From: Rhynochetos jubatus
Taxonomy: Eukaryota > Chordata > Aves > Eurypygiformes > Rhynochetidae
Assembly (NCBI GenBank): GCA_027574665.1
Contig: CM050665.1
Span: 372,001-436,000 of the forward strand
Direction: 5' to 3'
Length of the DNA stretch: 64,000 bases
Position numbers and translations under genes: made by a program. Below the pieces are notes generated by a model. It was given only the letters and a program-made list of their open reading frames with translations. It did no database searches and was not told where the DNA came from. Positions 23,209 to 35,300 of this stretch are shown piece after piece. How positions within the stretch are numbered: position 1 is the stretch's first letter; each line of letters begins with the position of its first letter.

Positions 23209-23568
23209 GGGGAAGGAGCCATATCTGTGCAGTGTCGTGCTCCTCTTGGCAGGCCTTTGCAATCCCAATTACCCCTGGAGCTGTGGGCTTTCTGGTTCTC
23301 CGGACCCTAACCCTAACCCTAACCCTAGAAGTTGCCGACCGCGGTTTCCGGCCACGGCCCCCCCTGGGTTCTGGCTAGGAAAGCTGGGGAAGGAGCCATG
23401 TCGGAGCAGTGTCGTGCTCCTCTTGGCAGGCCTTTGCAATCCCAATTATCCCTGGAGCTGTGGGCTATCTGGTTCTCCGGACCCTAACCCTAACCCTAAC
23501 CCTAACCCTAGAAGTTGCCGACCGCGGTTTCCGGCCACGGCCCCCACGGGGTTCTGGCTAGGAAAGCA
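23209..23568 (+). repeat. 360-bp linked-variant cassette, copy 1
   Basis: A 177-bp unit with CATATCT and AATTACCCCTGG (23268-) is followed by a 183-bp unit with TCGGAGCAG, GGGCTATCTGG, a five-tract telomeric block (23481-) and CCCCACGGGG. Five independent variants travel together, so the pair acts as one module. The preceding unit has a three-tract block. Confidence 0.85.
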
Positions 23569-26500
23569 GGGGAAGGAGCCATGTCTGTGCAGTGTCGTGC
23601 TCCTCTTGGCAGGCCTTTGCAATCCCAATTATCCCTGGAGCTGTGGGCTTTCTGGTTCTCCGGACCCTAACCCTAACCCTAACCCTAGAAGTTGCCGACC
23701 GCGGTTTCCGGCCACAGCCCCCCCTGGGTTCTGGCTAGGAAAGCAGGGGAAGGAGCCATGTCTGTGCAGTGTCGTGCTCCTCTTGGCAGGCCTTTGCAAT
23801 CCCAATTATCCCTGGAGCTGTGGGCTTTCTGGTTCTCCGGACCCTAACCCTAACCCTAACCCTAGAAGTTGCTGACCGCGGTTTCTGGGCATGGCCCCCC
23901 CTGGGTTCTGGCTAGGAAAGCTGGGGAAGGAGCCATGTCTGTGCAGTGTCGTGCTCCTCTTGGCAGGCCTTTGCAATCCCAATTATCCCTGGAGCTGTGG
24001 GCTTTCTGGTTCTCCGGACCCTAACCCTAACCCTAACCCTAGAAGTTGCCGACCGCGGTTTCCGGCCACGGCCCCCCCTGGGTTCTGGCTAGGAAAGCTG
24101 GGGAAGGAGCCATGTCTGTGCAGTGTCGTGCTCCTCTTGGCAGGCCTTTGCAATCCCAATTATCCCTGGAGCTGTGGGCTTTCTGGTTCTCCGGACCCTA
24201 ACCCTAACCCTAACCCTAGAAGTTGCCGACCGCGGTTTCCGGCCACGGCCCCCCCGGGGTTCTGGCTAGGAAAGCTGGGGAAGGAGCCATGTCGGTGCAG
24301 TGTCGTGCTCCTCTTGGCAGGCCTTTGCAATCCCAATTATCCCTGGAGCTGTGGGCTTTCTGGTTCTCCGGACCCTAACCCTAACCCTAACCCTAGAAGT
24401 TGCCGACCGCGGTTTCCGGCCACGGCCCCCCCCGGGTTCTGGCTAGGAAAGCAGGGGAAGGAGCCATGTCTGTGCAGTGTCGTGCTCCTCTTGGCAGGCC
24501 TTTGCAATCCCAATTATCCCTGGAGCTGTGGGCTTTCTGGTTCTCCGGACCCTAACCCTAACCCTAGAAGTTGCTGACCGCGGTTTCCGGCCACGGCCCC
24601 CCCCAGGTTCTGGCTAGGAAAGCAGGGGAAGGAGCCATATCTGTGCAGTGTCGTGCTCCTCTTGGCAGGCCTTTGCAATCCCAATTATCCCTGGAGCTGT
24701 GGGCTTTCTGGTTCTCCGGACCCTAACCCTAACCCTAACCCTAGAAGTTGCCGACCGCGGTTTCCGGCCACGGCCCCCCCTGGGTTCTGGCTAGGAAAGC
24801 TGGGGAAGGAGCCATGTCTGTGCAGTGTCGTGCTGCTCTTGGCAGGCCTTTGCAATCCCAATTATCCCTGGAGCTGTGGGCTTTCTGGTTCTCCGGACCC
24901 TAACCCTAACCCTAACCCTAGAAGTTGCCGACCGCGGTTTCTGGCCACGGCCCCCCCTGGGTTCTGGCTAGGAAAGCTGGGGAAGGAGCCATGTCGGTGC
25001 AGTGTCGTGCTCCTCTTGGCAGGCCTTTGCAATCCCAGTTATCCCTGGAGCTGTGGGCTTTCTGGTTCTCCGGACCCTAACCCTAACCCTAACCCTAGAA
25101 GTTGCCGACCGCGGTTTCCGGCCACGGCCCCCCCCGGGTTCTGGCTAGGAAAGCTGGGGAAGGAGCCATGTCTGTGCAGTGTCGTGCTCCTCTTGGCAGG
25201 CCTTTGCAATCCCAATTATCCCTGGAGCTGTGGGCTTTCTGGTTCTCCGGACCCTAACCCTAACCCTAACCCTAGAAGTTGCCGACCGTGGTTTCCGGCC
25301 ACGGCCCCCCCCGGGTTCTGGCTAGGAAAGCAGGGGAAGGAGCCATGTCTGTGCAGTGTCGTGCTCCTCTTGGCAGGCCTTTGCAATCCCAATTATCCCT
25401 GGAGCTGTGGGCTTTCTGGTTCTCCGGACCCTAACCCTAACCCTAGAAGTTGCTGACCGCGGTTTCCGGCCACGGCCCCCCCCGGGTTCTGGCTAGGAAA
25501 GCAGGGGAAGGAGCCATATCTGTGCAGTGTCGTGCTCCTCTTGGCAGGCCTTTGCAATCCCAATTATCCCTGGAGCTGTGGGCTTTCTGGTTCTCCGGAC
25601 CCTAACCCTAAACCTAACCCTAACCCTAGAAGTTGCCGACCGCGGTTTCCGGCCACGGCCCCCCCCGGGTTCTGGCTAGGAGAGCAGGGGAAGGAGCCAT
25701 GTCGGTGCAGTGTCGTGCTCCTCTTGGCAGGCCTTTGCAATCCCAATTATCCCTGGAGCTGTGGGCTTTCTGGTTCTCCGGACCCTAACCCTAACCCTAA
25801 CCCTAGAAGTTGCCGACCGCGGTTTCCGGCCACGGCCCCCCCTGGTTTCTGGCTAGGAAAGCTGGGGAAGGAGCCATGTCTGTGCAGTGTCGTGCTCCTC
25901 TTGGCAGGCCTTTGCAATCCCAATTATCCCTGGAGCTGTGGGCTTTCTGGTTCTCCGGACCCTAACCCTAACCCTAACCCTAGAAGTTGCCGACCGCGGT
26001 TTCTGGCCACGGCCCCCCCTGGGTTCTGGCTAGGAAAGCTGGGGAAGGAGCCATGTCTGTGCAGTGTCGTGCTCCTCTTGGCAGGCCTTTGCAATCCCAA
26101 TTATCCCTGGAGCTGTGGGCTTTCTGGTTCTCCGGACCCTAACCCTAACCCTAACCCTAGAAGTTGCCGACCGCGGTTTCCGGCCACGGCCCCCCCTGGG
26201 TTCTGGCTAGGAAAGCAGGGGAAGGAGCCATGTCGGTGCAGTGTCGTGCTCCTCTTGGCAGGCCTTTGCAATCCCAATTATCCCTGGAGCTGTGGGCTTT
26301 CTGGTTCTCCGGACCCTAACCCTAACCCTAACCCTAGAAGTTGCTGACCGCGGTTTCCGGCCACGGCCCCCCCCGGGTTCTGGCTAGGAAAGCAGGGGAA
26401 GGAGCCATATCTGTGCAGTGTCGTGCTCCTCTTGGCAGGCCTTTGCAATCCCAATTATCCCTGGAGCTGTGGGCTTTCTGGTTCTCCGGACCCTAACCCT

Positions 26501-29214
26501 AACCCTAACCCTAGAAGTTGCCGACCGCGGTTTCCGGCCACGGCCCCCCCTGGGTTCTGGCTAGGAAAGCTGGGGAAGGAGCCATGTCTGTGCAGTGTCG
26601 TGCTCCTCTTGGCAGGCCTTTGCAATCCCAATTATCCCTGGAGCTGTGGGCTTTCTGGTTCTCCGGACCCTAACCCTAACCCTAACCCTAGAAGTTGCCG
26701 ACCGCGGTTTCCGGCCACGGCCCCCCCTGGGTTCTGGCTAGGAAAGCAGGGGAAGGAGCCATGTCGGTGCAGTGTCGTGCTCCTCTTGGCAGGCCTTTGC
26801 AATCCCAATTATCCCTGGAGCTGTGGGCTTTCTGGTTCTCCGGACCCTAACCCTAACCCTAACCCTAGAAGTTGCCGACCGCGGTTTCCGGCCACGGCCC
26901 CCCCTGGGTTCTGGCTAGGAAAGCTGGGGAAGGAGCCATGTCGGAGCAGTGTCGTGCTCCTCTTGGCAGGCCTTTGCAATCCCAATTATCCCTGGAGCTG
27001 TGGGCTATCTGGTTCTCCGGACCCTAACCCTAACCCTAACCCTAACCCTAGAAGTTGCCGACCGCGGTTTCCGGCCACGGCCCCCACGGGGTTCTGGCTA
27101 GGAAAGCAGGGGAAGGAGCCATGTCTGTGCAGTGTCGTGCTCCTCTTGGCAGGCCTTTGCAATCCCAATTATCCCTGGAGCTGTGGGCTTTCTGGTTCTC
27201 CGGACCCTAACCCTAACCCTAACCCTAGAAGTTGCCGACCGCGGTTTCTGGCCACGGCCCCCCCTGGGTTCTGGCTAGGAAAGCTGGGGAAGGAGCCATG
27301 TCGGTGCAGTGTCGTGCTCCTCTTGGCAGGCCTTTGCAATCCCAATTATCCCTGGAGCTGTGGGCTTTCTGGTTCTCCGGACCCTAACCCTAACCCTAAC
27401 CCTAGAAGTTGCCGACCGTGGTTTCCGGCCACGGCCCCCCCCGGGTTCTGGCTAGGAAAGCAGGGGAAGGAGCCATGTCTGTGCAGTGTCGTGCTCCTCT
27501 TGGCAGGCCTTTGCAATCCCAATTATCCCTGGAGCTGTGGGCTTTCTGGTTCTCCGGACCCTAACCCTAACCCTAGAAGTTGCTGACCGCGGTTTCCGGC
27601 CACGGCCCCCCCCGGGTTCTGGCTAGGAAAGCAGGGGAAGGAGCCATATCTGTGCAGTGTCGTGCTCCTCTTGGCAGGCCTTTGCAATCCCAATTATCCC
27701 TGGAGCTGTGGGCTTTCTGGTTCTCCGGACCCTAACCCTAACCCTAACCCTAGAAGTTGCCGACCGCGGTTTCCGGCCACGGCCCCCCCTGGGTTCTGGC
27801 TAGGAAAGCTGGGGAAGGAGCCATGTCTGTGCAGTGTCGTGCTCCTCTTGGCAGGCCTTTGCAATCCCAATTATCCCTGGAGCTGTGGGCTTTCTGGTTC
27901 TCCGGACCCTAACCCTAACCCTAACCCTAGAAGTTGCCGACCGCGGTTTCTGGCCACGGCCCCCCCTGGGTTCTGGCTAGGAAAGCAGGGGAAGGAGCCA
28001 TGTCGGTGCAGTGTCGTGCTCCTCTTGGCAGGCCTTTGCAATCCCAATTATCCCTGTAGCTGTGGGCTTTCTGGTTCTCCGGACCCTAACCCTAACCCTA
28101 ACCCTAGAAGTTGCCGACCGCGGTTTCCGGCCACGGCCCCCCCTGGGTTCTGGCTAGGAAAGCTGGGGAAGGAGCCATGTCTGTGCAGTGTCGTGCTCCT
28201 CTTGGCAGGCCTTTGCAATCCCAATTATCCCTGGAGCTGTGGGCTTTCTGGTTCTCCGGACCCTAACCCTAACCCTAACCCTAGAAGTTGCCGACCGCGG
28301 TTTCCAACCACGGCCCCCCCCGGGTTCTGGCTAGGAAAGCAGGGGAAGGAGCCATGTCTGTGCAGTGTCGTGCTCCTCTTGGCAGGCCTTTGCAATCCCA
28401 ATTATCCCTGGAGCTGTGGGCTTTCTGGTTCTCCGGACCCTAACCCTAACCCTAGAAGTTGCTGACCGCGGTTTCCGGCCACGGCCCCCCCTGGGTTCTG
28501 GCTAGGAAAGCAGGGGAAGGAGCCATGTCGGTGCAGTGTCGTGCTCCTCTTGGCAGGCCTTTGCAATCCCAATTATCCCTGGAGCTGTGGGCTTTCTGGT
28601 TCTCCGGACCCTAACCCTAACCCTAACCCTAGAAGTTGCCGACCGCGGTTTCCGGCCACGGCCCCCCCTGGGTTCTGGCTAGGAAAGCAGGGGAAGGAGC
28701 CATGTCTGTGCAGTGTCGTGCTCCTCTTGGCAGGCCTTTGCAATCCCAATTATCCCTGGAGCTGTGGGCTTTCTGGTTCTCCGGACCCTAACCCTAACCC
28801 TAACCCTAGAAGTTGCCGACCGCGGTTTCTGGCCACGGCCCCCCCTGGGTTCTGGCTAGGAAAGCTGGGGAAGGAGCCATGTCGGTGCAGTGTCGTGCTC
28901 CTCTTGGCAGGCCTTTGCAATCCCAATTATCCCTGGAGCTGTGGGCTTTCTGGTTCTCCGGACCCTAACCCTAACCCTAACCCTAGAAGTTGCCGACCGC
29001 GGTTTCCGGCCACGGCCCCCCCTGGGTTCTGGCTAGGAAAGCTGGGGAAGGAGCCATGTCTGTGCAGTGTCGTGCTCCTCTTGGCAGGCCTTTGCAATCC
29101 CAATTATCCCTGGAGCTGTGGGCTTTCTGGTTCTCCGGACCCTAACCCTAACCCTAGAAGTTGCCGACCGCGGTTTCCAACCACGGCCCCCCCCGGGTTC
29201 TGGCTAGGAAAGCA

Positions 29215-29574
29215 GGGGAAGGAGCCATATCTGTGCAGTGTCGTGCTCCTCTTGGCAGGCCTTTGCAATCCCAATTACCCCTGGAGCTGTGGGCTTTCTG
29301 GTTCTCCGGACCCTAACCCTAACCCTAACCCTAGAAGTTGCCGACCGCGGTTTCCGGCCACGGCCCCCCCTGGGTTCTGGCTAGGAAAGCTGGGGAAGGA
29401 GCCATGTCGGAGCAGTGTCGTGCTCCTCTTGGCAGGCCTTTGCAATCCCAATTATCCCTGGAGCTGTGGGCTATCTGGTTCTCCGGACCCTAACCCTAAC
29501 CCTAACCCTAACCCTAGAAGTTGCCGACCGCGGTTTCCGGCCACGGCCCCCACGGGGTTCTGGCTAGGAAAGCA
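29215..29574 (+). repeat. 360-bp linked-variant cassette, copy 2
   Basis: Same two-monomer order as the copy at 23209, including TTACCCC near 29275, TCGGAGCAG near 29406, the five-tract block near 29487 and CCCCACGGGG near 29550. The unit before it carries the three-tract block and TTCCAACCACGG. Confidence 0.85.
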
Positions 29575-32335
29575 GGGGAAGGAGCCATGTCTGTGCAGTG
29601 TCGTGCTCCTCTTGGCAGGCCTTTGCAATCCCAATTATCCCTGGAGCTGTGGGCTTTCTGGTTCTCCGGACCCTAACCCTAACCCTAACCCTAGAAGTTG
29701 CCGACCGCGGTTTCCGGCCACGGCCCCCCCGGGTTCTGGTTAGGAAAGCAGGGGAAGGAGCCATGTCTGTGCAGTGTCGTGCTCCTCTTGGCAGGCCTTT
29801 GCAATCCCAATTATCCCTGGAGCTGTGGGCTTTCTGGTTCTCCGGACCCTAACCCTAACCCTAACCCTAGAAGTTGCCGACCGCGGTTTCTGGGCATGGC
29901 CCCCCCCGGGTTCTGGCTAGGAAAGCAGGGGAAGGAGCCATGTCTGTGCAGTGTCGTGCTCCTCTTGGCAGGCCTTTGCAATCCCAATTATCCCTGGAGC
30001 TGTGGGCTTTCTGGTTCTCCGGACCCTAACCCTAACCCTAACCCTAGAAGTTGCCGACCGCGGTTTCCGGCCACGGCCCCCCCTGGGTTCTGGCTAGGAA
30101 AGCTGGGGAAGGAGCCATGTCTGTGCAGTGTCGTGCTCCTCTTGGCAGGCCTTTGCAATCCCAATTATCCCTGGAGCTGTGGGCTTTCTGGTTCTCCGGA
30201 CCCTAACCCTAACCCTAACCCTAGAAGTTGCCGACCGCAGTTTCTGGCCACGGCCCCCCCTGGGTTCTGGCTAGGAAAGCAGGGGAAGGAGCCATGTCTG
30301 TGCAGTGTCGTGCTCCTCTTGGCAGGCCTTTGCAATCCCAATTATCCCTGGAGCTGTGGGCTTTCTGGTTCTCCGGACCCTAACCCTAACCCTAACCCTA
30401 GAAGTTGCCGACCGTGGTTTCCGGCCACGGCCCCCCCTGGGTTCTGGCTAGGAAAGCTGGGGAAGGAGCCATGTCTGTGCAGTGTCGTGCTCCTCTTGGC
30501 AGGCCTTTGCAATCCCAATTATCCCTGGAGCTGTGGGCTTTCTGGTTCTCCGGACCCTAACCCTAACCCTAACCCTAGAAGTTGCCGACCGTGGTTTCCG
30601 GCCACGGCCCCCCCCGGGCTCTGGCTAGGAACGCTGGGGAAGGAGCCATGTCTGTGCAGTGTCGTGCTCCTCTTGGCAGGCCTTTGCAATCCCAATTATC
30701 CCTGGAGCTGTGGGCTTTCTGGTTCTCCGGACCCTAACCCTAACCCTAACCCTAGAAGTTGCCGACCGCGGTTTCCGGCCACGGCCCCCCCTGGGTTCTG
30801 GCTAGGAAAGCAGGGGAAGGAGCCATGTCTGTGCAGTGTCGTGCTCGTCTTGGCAGGCCTTTGCAATCCCAATTATCCCTGGAGCTGTGGGCTATCTGGT
30901 TCTCCGGACCCTAACCCTAACCCTAACCCTAACCCTAGAAGTTGCCGACCGCGGTTTCCGGCCACGGCCCCCCCTGGGTTCTGGCTAGGAAAGCAGGGGA
31001 AGGAGCCATGTCTGTGCAGTGTCGTGCTCCTCTTGGCAGGCCTTTGCAATCCCAATTATCCCTGGAGCTGTGGGCTTTCTGGTTCTCCGGACCCTAACCC
31101 TAACCCTAACCCTAGAAGTTGCCGACCGCGGTTTCCGGCCACGGCCCCCCCTGGGTTCTGGCTAGGAAAGCAGGGGAAGGAGCCATGTCTGTGAAGTGTC
31201 GTGCTCCTCTTGGCAGGCCTTTGCAATCCCAATTATCCCTGGAGCTGTGGGCTTTCTGGTTCTCCGGACCCTAACCCTAACCCTAACCCTAGAAGTTGCC
31301 GACCGCGGTTTCCGGCCACGGCCCCCCCTGGGTTCTGGCTAGGAAAGCAGGGGAAGGAGCCATGTCTGTGCAGTGTCGTGCTCCTCTTGGCAGGCCTTTG
31401 CAATCCCAATTATCCCTGGAGCTGTGGGCTTTCTGGTTCTCCGGACCCTAACCCTAACCCTAACCCTAGAAGTTGCCGACCGCGGTTTCCGGCCACGGCC
31501 CCCCCCGGGTTCTGGCTAGGAAAGCTGGGGAAGGAGCCATGTCTGTGCAGTGTCGTGCTCCTCTTGGCAGGCCTTTGCAATCCCAATTATCCCTGGAGCT
31601 GTGGGCTTTCTGGTTCTCCGGACCCTAACCCTAACCCTAACCCTAGAAGTTGCCGACCGTGGTTTCCGGCCACGGCCCCCCCCGGGCTCTGGCTGGGAAA
31701 GCTGGGGAAGGAGCCATGTCTGTGCAGTGTCGTGCTCCTCTTGGCAGGCCTTTGCAATCCCAATTATCCCTGGAGCTGTGGGCTTTCTGGTTCTCCGGAC
31801 CCTAACCCTAACCCTAACCCTAGAAGTTGCCGACCGCGGTTTCCGGCCACGGCCCCCCCTGGGTTCTGCTAGGAAAGCTGGGGAAGGAGCCATGTCTGTG
31901 CAGTATCGTGCTCCTCTTGGCAGGCCTTTGCAATCCCAATTATCCCTGGAGCTGTGGGCTTTCTGGTTCTCCGGACCCTAACCCTAACCCTAACCCTAGA
32001 AGTTGCCGACCGCGGTTTCCGGCCACGGCCCCCCCCGGGTTCTGGCTAGGAAAGCTGGGGAAGGAGCCATGTCTGTGCAGTGTCGTGCTCCTCTTGGCAG
32101 GCCTTTGCAATCCCAATTATCCCTGGAGCTGTGGGCTGTCTGGTTCTCTGGACCCTAACCCTAACCCTAACCCTAACCCTAGAAGTTGCTGACCGCGGTT
32201 TCCGGCCACGGCCCCCCCTGGGTTCTGGGTAGGAAAGCAGGGGAAGGAGCCATGTCGGTGCAGTGTCGTGCTCCTCTTGGCAGGCCTTTGCAATCCCAAT
32301 TATCCCTGGAGCTGTGGGCTTTCTGGTTCTCCGGA
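29575..32335 (+). repeat. Island resembling blocks A and B inside block C
   Basis: About 15 monomers without any three-tract or CATATCT unit. It carries markers otherwise seen in blocks A and B: TGAAGTG near 31192 (otherwise only block A), GGGCTCTGG near 30617 and 31686, GTTCTGCTAGG near 31865 (otherwise only block B), and TTCTCTGGACCC plus a five-tract block near 32147. The run ending at 31872 matches the one ending at 14722 in unit order, an offset of 17,150 bp. The left edge is approximate because it abuts a block C cassette. Confidence 0.72.
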
Positions 32336-35300
32336 CCCTAACCCTAACCCTAGAAGTTGCTGACCGCGGTTTCCGGCCACGGCCCCCCCCGGGTTCTGGC
32401 TAGGAAAGCAGGGGAAGGAGCCATGTCTGTGCAGTGTTGTGCTCCTCTTGGCAGGCCTTTGCAATCCCAATTATCCCTGGAGCTGTGGGCTTTCTGGTTC
32501 TCCGGACCCTAACCCTAACCCTAACCCTAGAAGTTGCCGACCGCGGTTTCCGGCCACGGCCCCCCCTGGGTTCTGGCTAGGAAAGCAGGGGAAGGAGCCA
32601 TGTCGGTGCAGTGTCGTGCTCCTCTTGGCAGGCCTTTGAAATCCCAATTATCCCTGGAGCTGTGGGCTTTCTGGTTCTCCGGACCCTAACCCTAACCCTA
32701 GAAGTTGCTGACCGCGGTTTCCGGCCACGGCCCCCCCCGGGTTCTGGCTAGGAAAGCAGGGGAAGGAGCCATGTCTGTGCGGTGTTGTGCTCCTCTTGGC
32801 AGGCCTTTGCAATCCCAATTATCCCTGGAGCTGTGGGCTTTCTGGTTCTCCGGACCCTAACCCTAACCCTAACCCTAGAAGTTGCCGACCGCGGTTTCCG
32901 GCCACGGCCCCCCCTGGGTTCTGGCTAGGAAAGCTGGGGAAGGAGCCATGTCTGTGCAGTGTCGTGCTCCTCTTGGCAGGCCTTTGCAATCCCAATTATC
33001 CCTGGAGCTGTGGGCTTTCTGGTTCTCCGGACCCTAACCCTAACCCTAACCCTAGAAGTTGCCGACCGCGGTTTCTGGCCACGGCCCCCCCTGGGTTCTG
33101 GCTAGGAAAGCTGGGGAAGGAGCCATGTCTGTGCAGTGTCGTGCTCCTCTTGGCAGGCCTTTGCAATCCCAATTATCCCTGGAGCTGTGGGCTTTCTGGT
33201 TCTCCGGACCCTAACCCTAACCCTAACCCTAGAAGTTGCCGACCGCGGTTTCCGGCCACGGCCCCCCCTGGGTTCTGGCTAGGAAAGCTGGGGAAGGAGC
33301 CATGTCTGTGCAGTGTCGTGCTCCTCTTGGCAGGCCTTTGCAATCCCAATTATCCCTGGAGCTGTGGGCTTTCTGGTTCTCCGGACCCTAACCCTAACCC
33401 TAACCCTAGAAGTTGCCGACCGCGGTTTCTGGCCACGGCCCCCCCTGGGTTCTGGCTAGGAAAGCTGGGGAAGGAGCCATGTCGGTGCAGTGTCGTGCTC
33501 CTCTTGGCAGGCCTTTGCAATCCCAATTATCCCTGGAGCTGTGGGCTTTCTGGTTCTCCGGACCCTAACCCTAACCCTAACCCTAGAAGTTGCCGACCGC
33601 GGTTTCCAGCCACGGCCCCCCCCGGGTTCTGGCTAGGAAATCAGGGGAAGGAGCCATGTCTGTGCAGTGTCGTGCTCCTCTTGGCAGGCCTTTGCAATCC
33701 CAATTATCCCTGGAGCTGTGGGCTTTCTGGTTCTCCGGACCCTAACCCTAACCCTAGAAGTTGCTGACCGCGGTTTCCGGCCACGGCCCCCCCCGGGGTT
33801 CTGGCTAGGAAAGCAGGGGAAGGAGCCATATCTGTGCAGTGTCGTGCTCCTCTTGGCAGGCCTTTGCAATCCCAATTATCCCTGGAGCTGTGGGCTTTCT
33901 GGTTCTCCGGACCCTAACCCTAACCCTAACCCTAGAAGTTGCCGACCGCGGTTTCCGGCCACGGCCCCCCCTGGGTTCTGGCTAGGAAAGCTGGGGAAGG
34001 AGCCATGTCTGTGCAGTGTCGTGCTCCTCTTGGCAGGCCTTTGCAATCCCAATTATCCCTGGAGCTGTGGGCTTTCTGGTTCTCCGGACCCTAACCCTAA
34101 CCCTAACCCTAGAAGTTGCCGACCGCGGTTTCTGGCCACGGCCCCCCCTGGGTTCTGGCTAGGAAAGCTGGGGAAGGAGCCATGTCGGTGCAGTGTCGTG
34201 CTCCTCTTGGCAGGCCTTTGCAATCCCAATTATCCCTGGAGCTGTGGGCTTTCTGGTTCTCCGGACCCTAACCCTAACCCTAACCCTAGAAGTTGCCGAC
34301 CGTGGTTTCCGGCCACGGCCCCCCCCGGGTTCTGGCTAGGAAAGCAGGGGAAGGAGCCATGTCTGTGCAGTGTCGTGCTCCTCTTGGCAGGCCTTTGCAA
34401 TCCCAATTATCCCTGGAGCTGTGGGCTTTCTGGTTCTCCGGACCCTAACCCTAACCCTAGAAGTTGCTGACCGCGGTTTCCGGCCACGGCCCCCCCCGGG
34501 TTCTGGCTAGGAAAGCAGGGGAAGGAGCCATATCTGTGCAGTGTCGTGCTCCTCTTGGCAGGCCTTTGCAATACCAATTATCCCTGGAGCTGTGGGCTTT
34601 CTGGTTCTCCGGACCCTAACCCTAACCCTAACCCTAGAAGTTGCCGACCGCGGTTTCCGGCCACGGCCCCCCCTGGGTTCTGGCTAGGAAAGCTGGGGAA
34701 GGAGCCATGTCGGTGCAGTGTCGTGCTCCTCTTGGCAGGCCTTTGCAATCCCAATTATCCCTGGAGCTGTGGGCTTTCTGGTTCTCCGGACCCTAACCCT
34801 AACCCTAGAAGTTGCTGACCGCGGTTTCCGGCCACGGCCCCCCCCGGGTTCTGGCTAGGAAAGCAGGGGAAGGAGCCATATCTGTGCAGTGTCGTGCTCC
34901 TCTTGGCAGGCCTTTGCAATCCCAATTATCCCTGGAGCTGTGGGCTTTCTGGTTCTCCGGACCCTAACCCTAACCCTAACCCTAGAAGTTGCCGACCGCG
35001 GTTTCCGGCCACGGCCCCCCCTGGGTTCTGGCTAGGAAAGCTGGGGAAGGAGCCATGTCTGTGCAGTGTCGTGCTCCTCTTGGCAGGCCTTTGCAATCCC
35101 AATTATCCCTGGAGCTGTGGGCTTTCTGGTTCTCCGGACCCTAACCCTAACCCTAACCCTAGAAGTTGCCGACCGCGGTTTCCGGCCACGGCCCCCCCTG
35201 GGTTCTGGCTAGGAAAGCTGGGGAAGGAGCCATGTCGGTGCAGTGTCGTGCTCCTCTTGGCAGGCCTTTGCAATCCCAATTATCCCTGGAGCTGTGGGCT

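Larger units (their letters stand above)
17334..29574 (+). repeat. Block C, left part: three-tract / CATATCT subfamily
   Basis: About 69 monomers. Three-tract telomeric blocks appear for the first time and then recur every two to eight monomers. CATATCTGTG (first near 17769) and TTCTGGCCACGG (first near 18955) also start here. Typical runs are a TGTTGTG or CATATCT unit, several standard units, then a three-tract unit ending in GTTGCTGAC. Two-monomer 348-bp steps (177 + 171) occur, for example between the units at about 17409 and 17757. TTCTGGGCATGG units lie near 23885, and TTCCAACCACGG units start near 28310. Confidence 0.83.
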
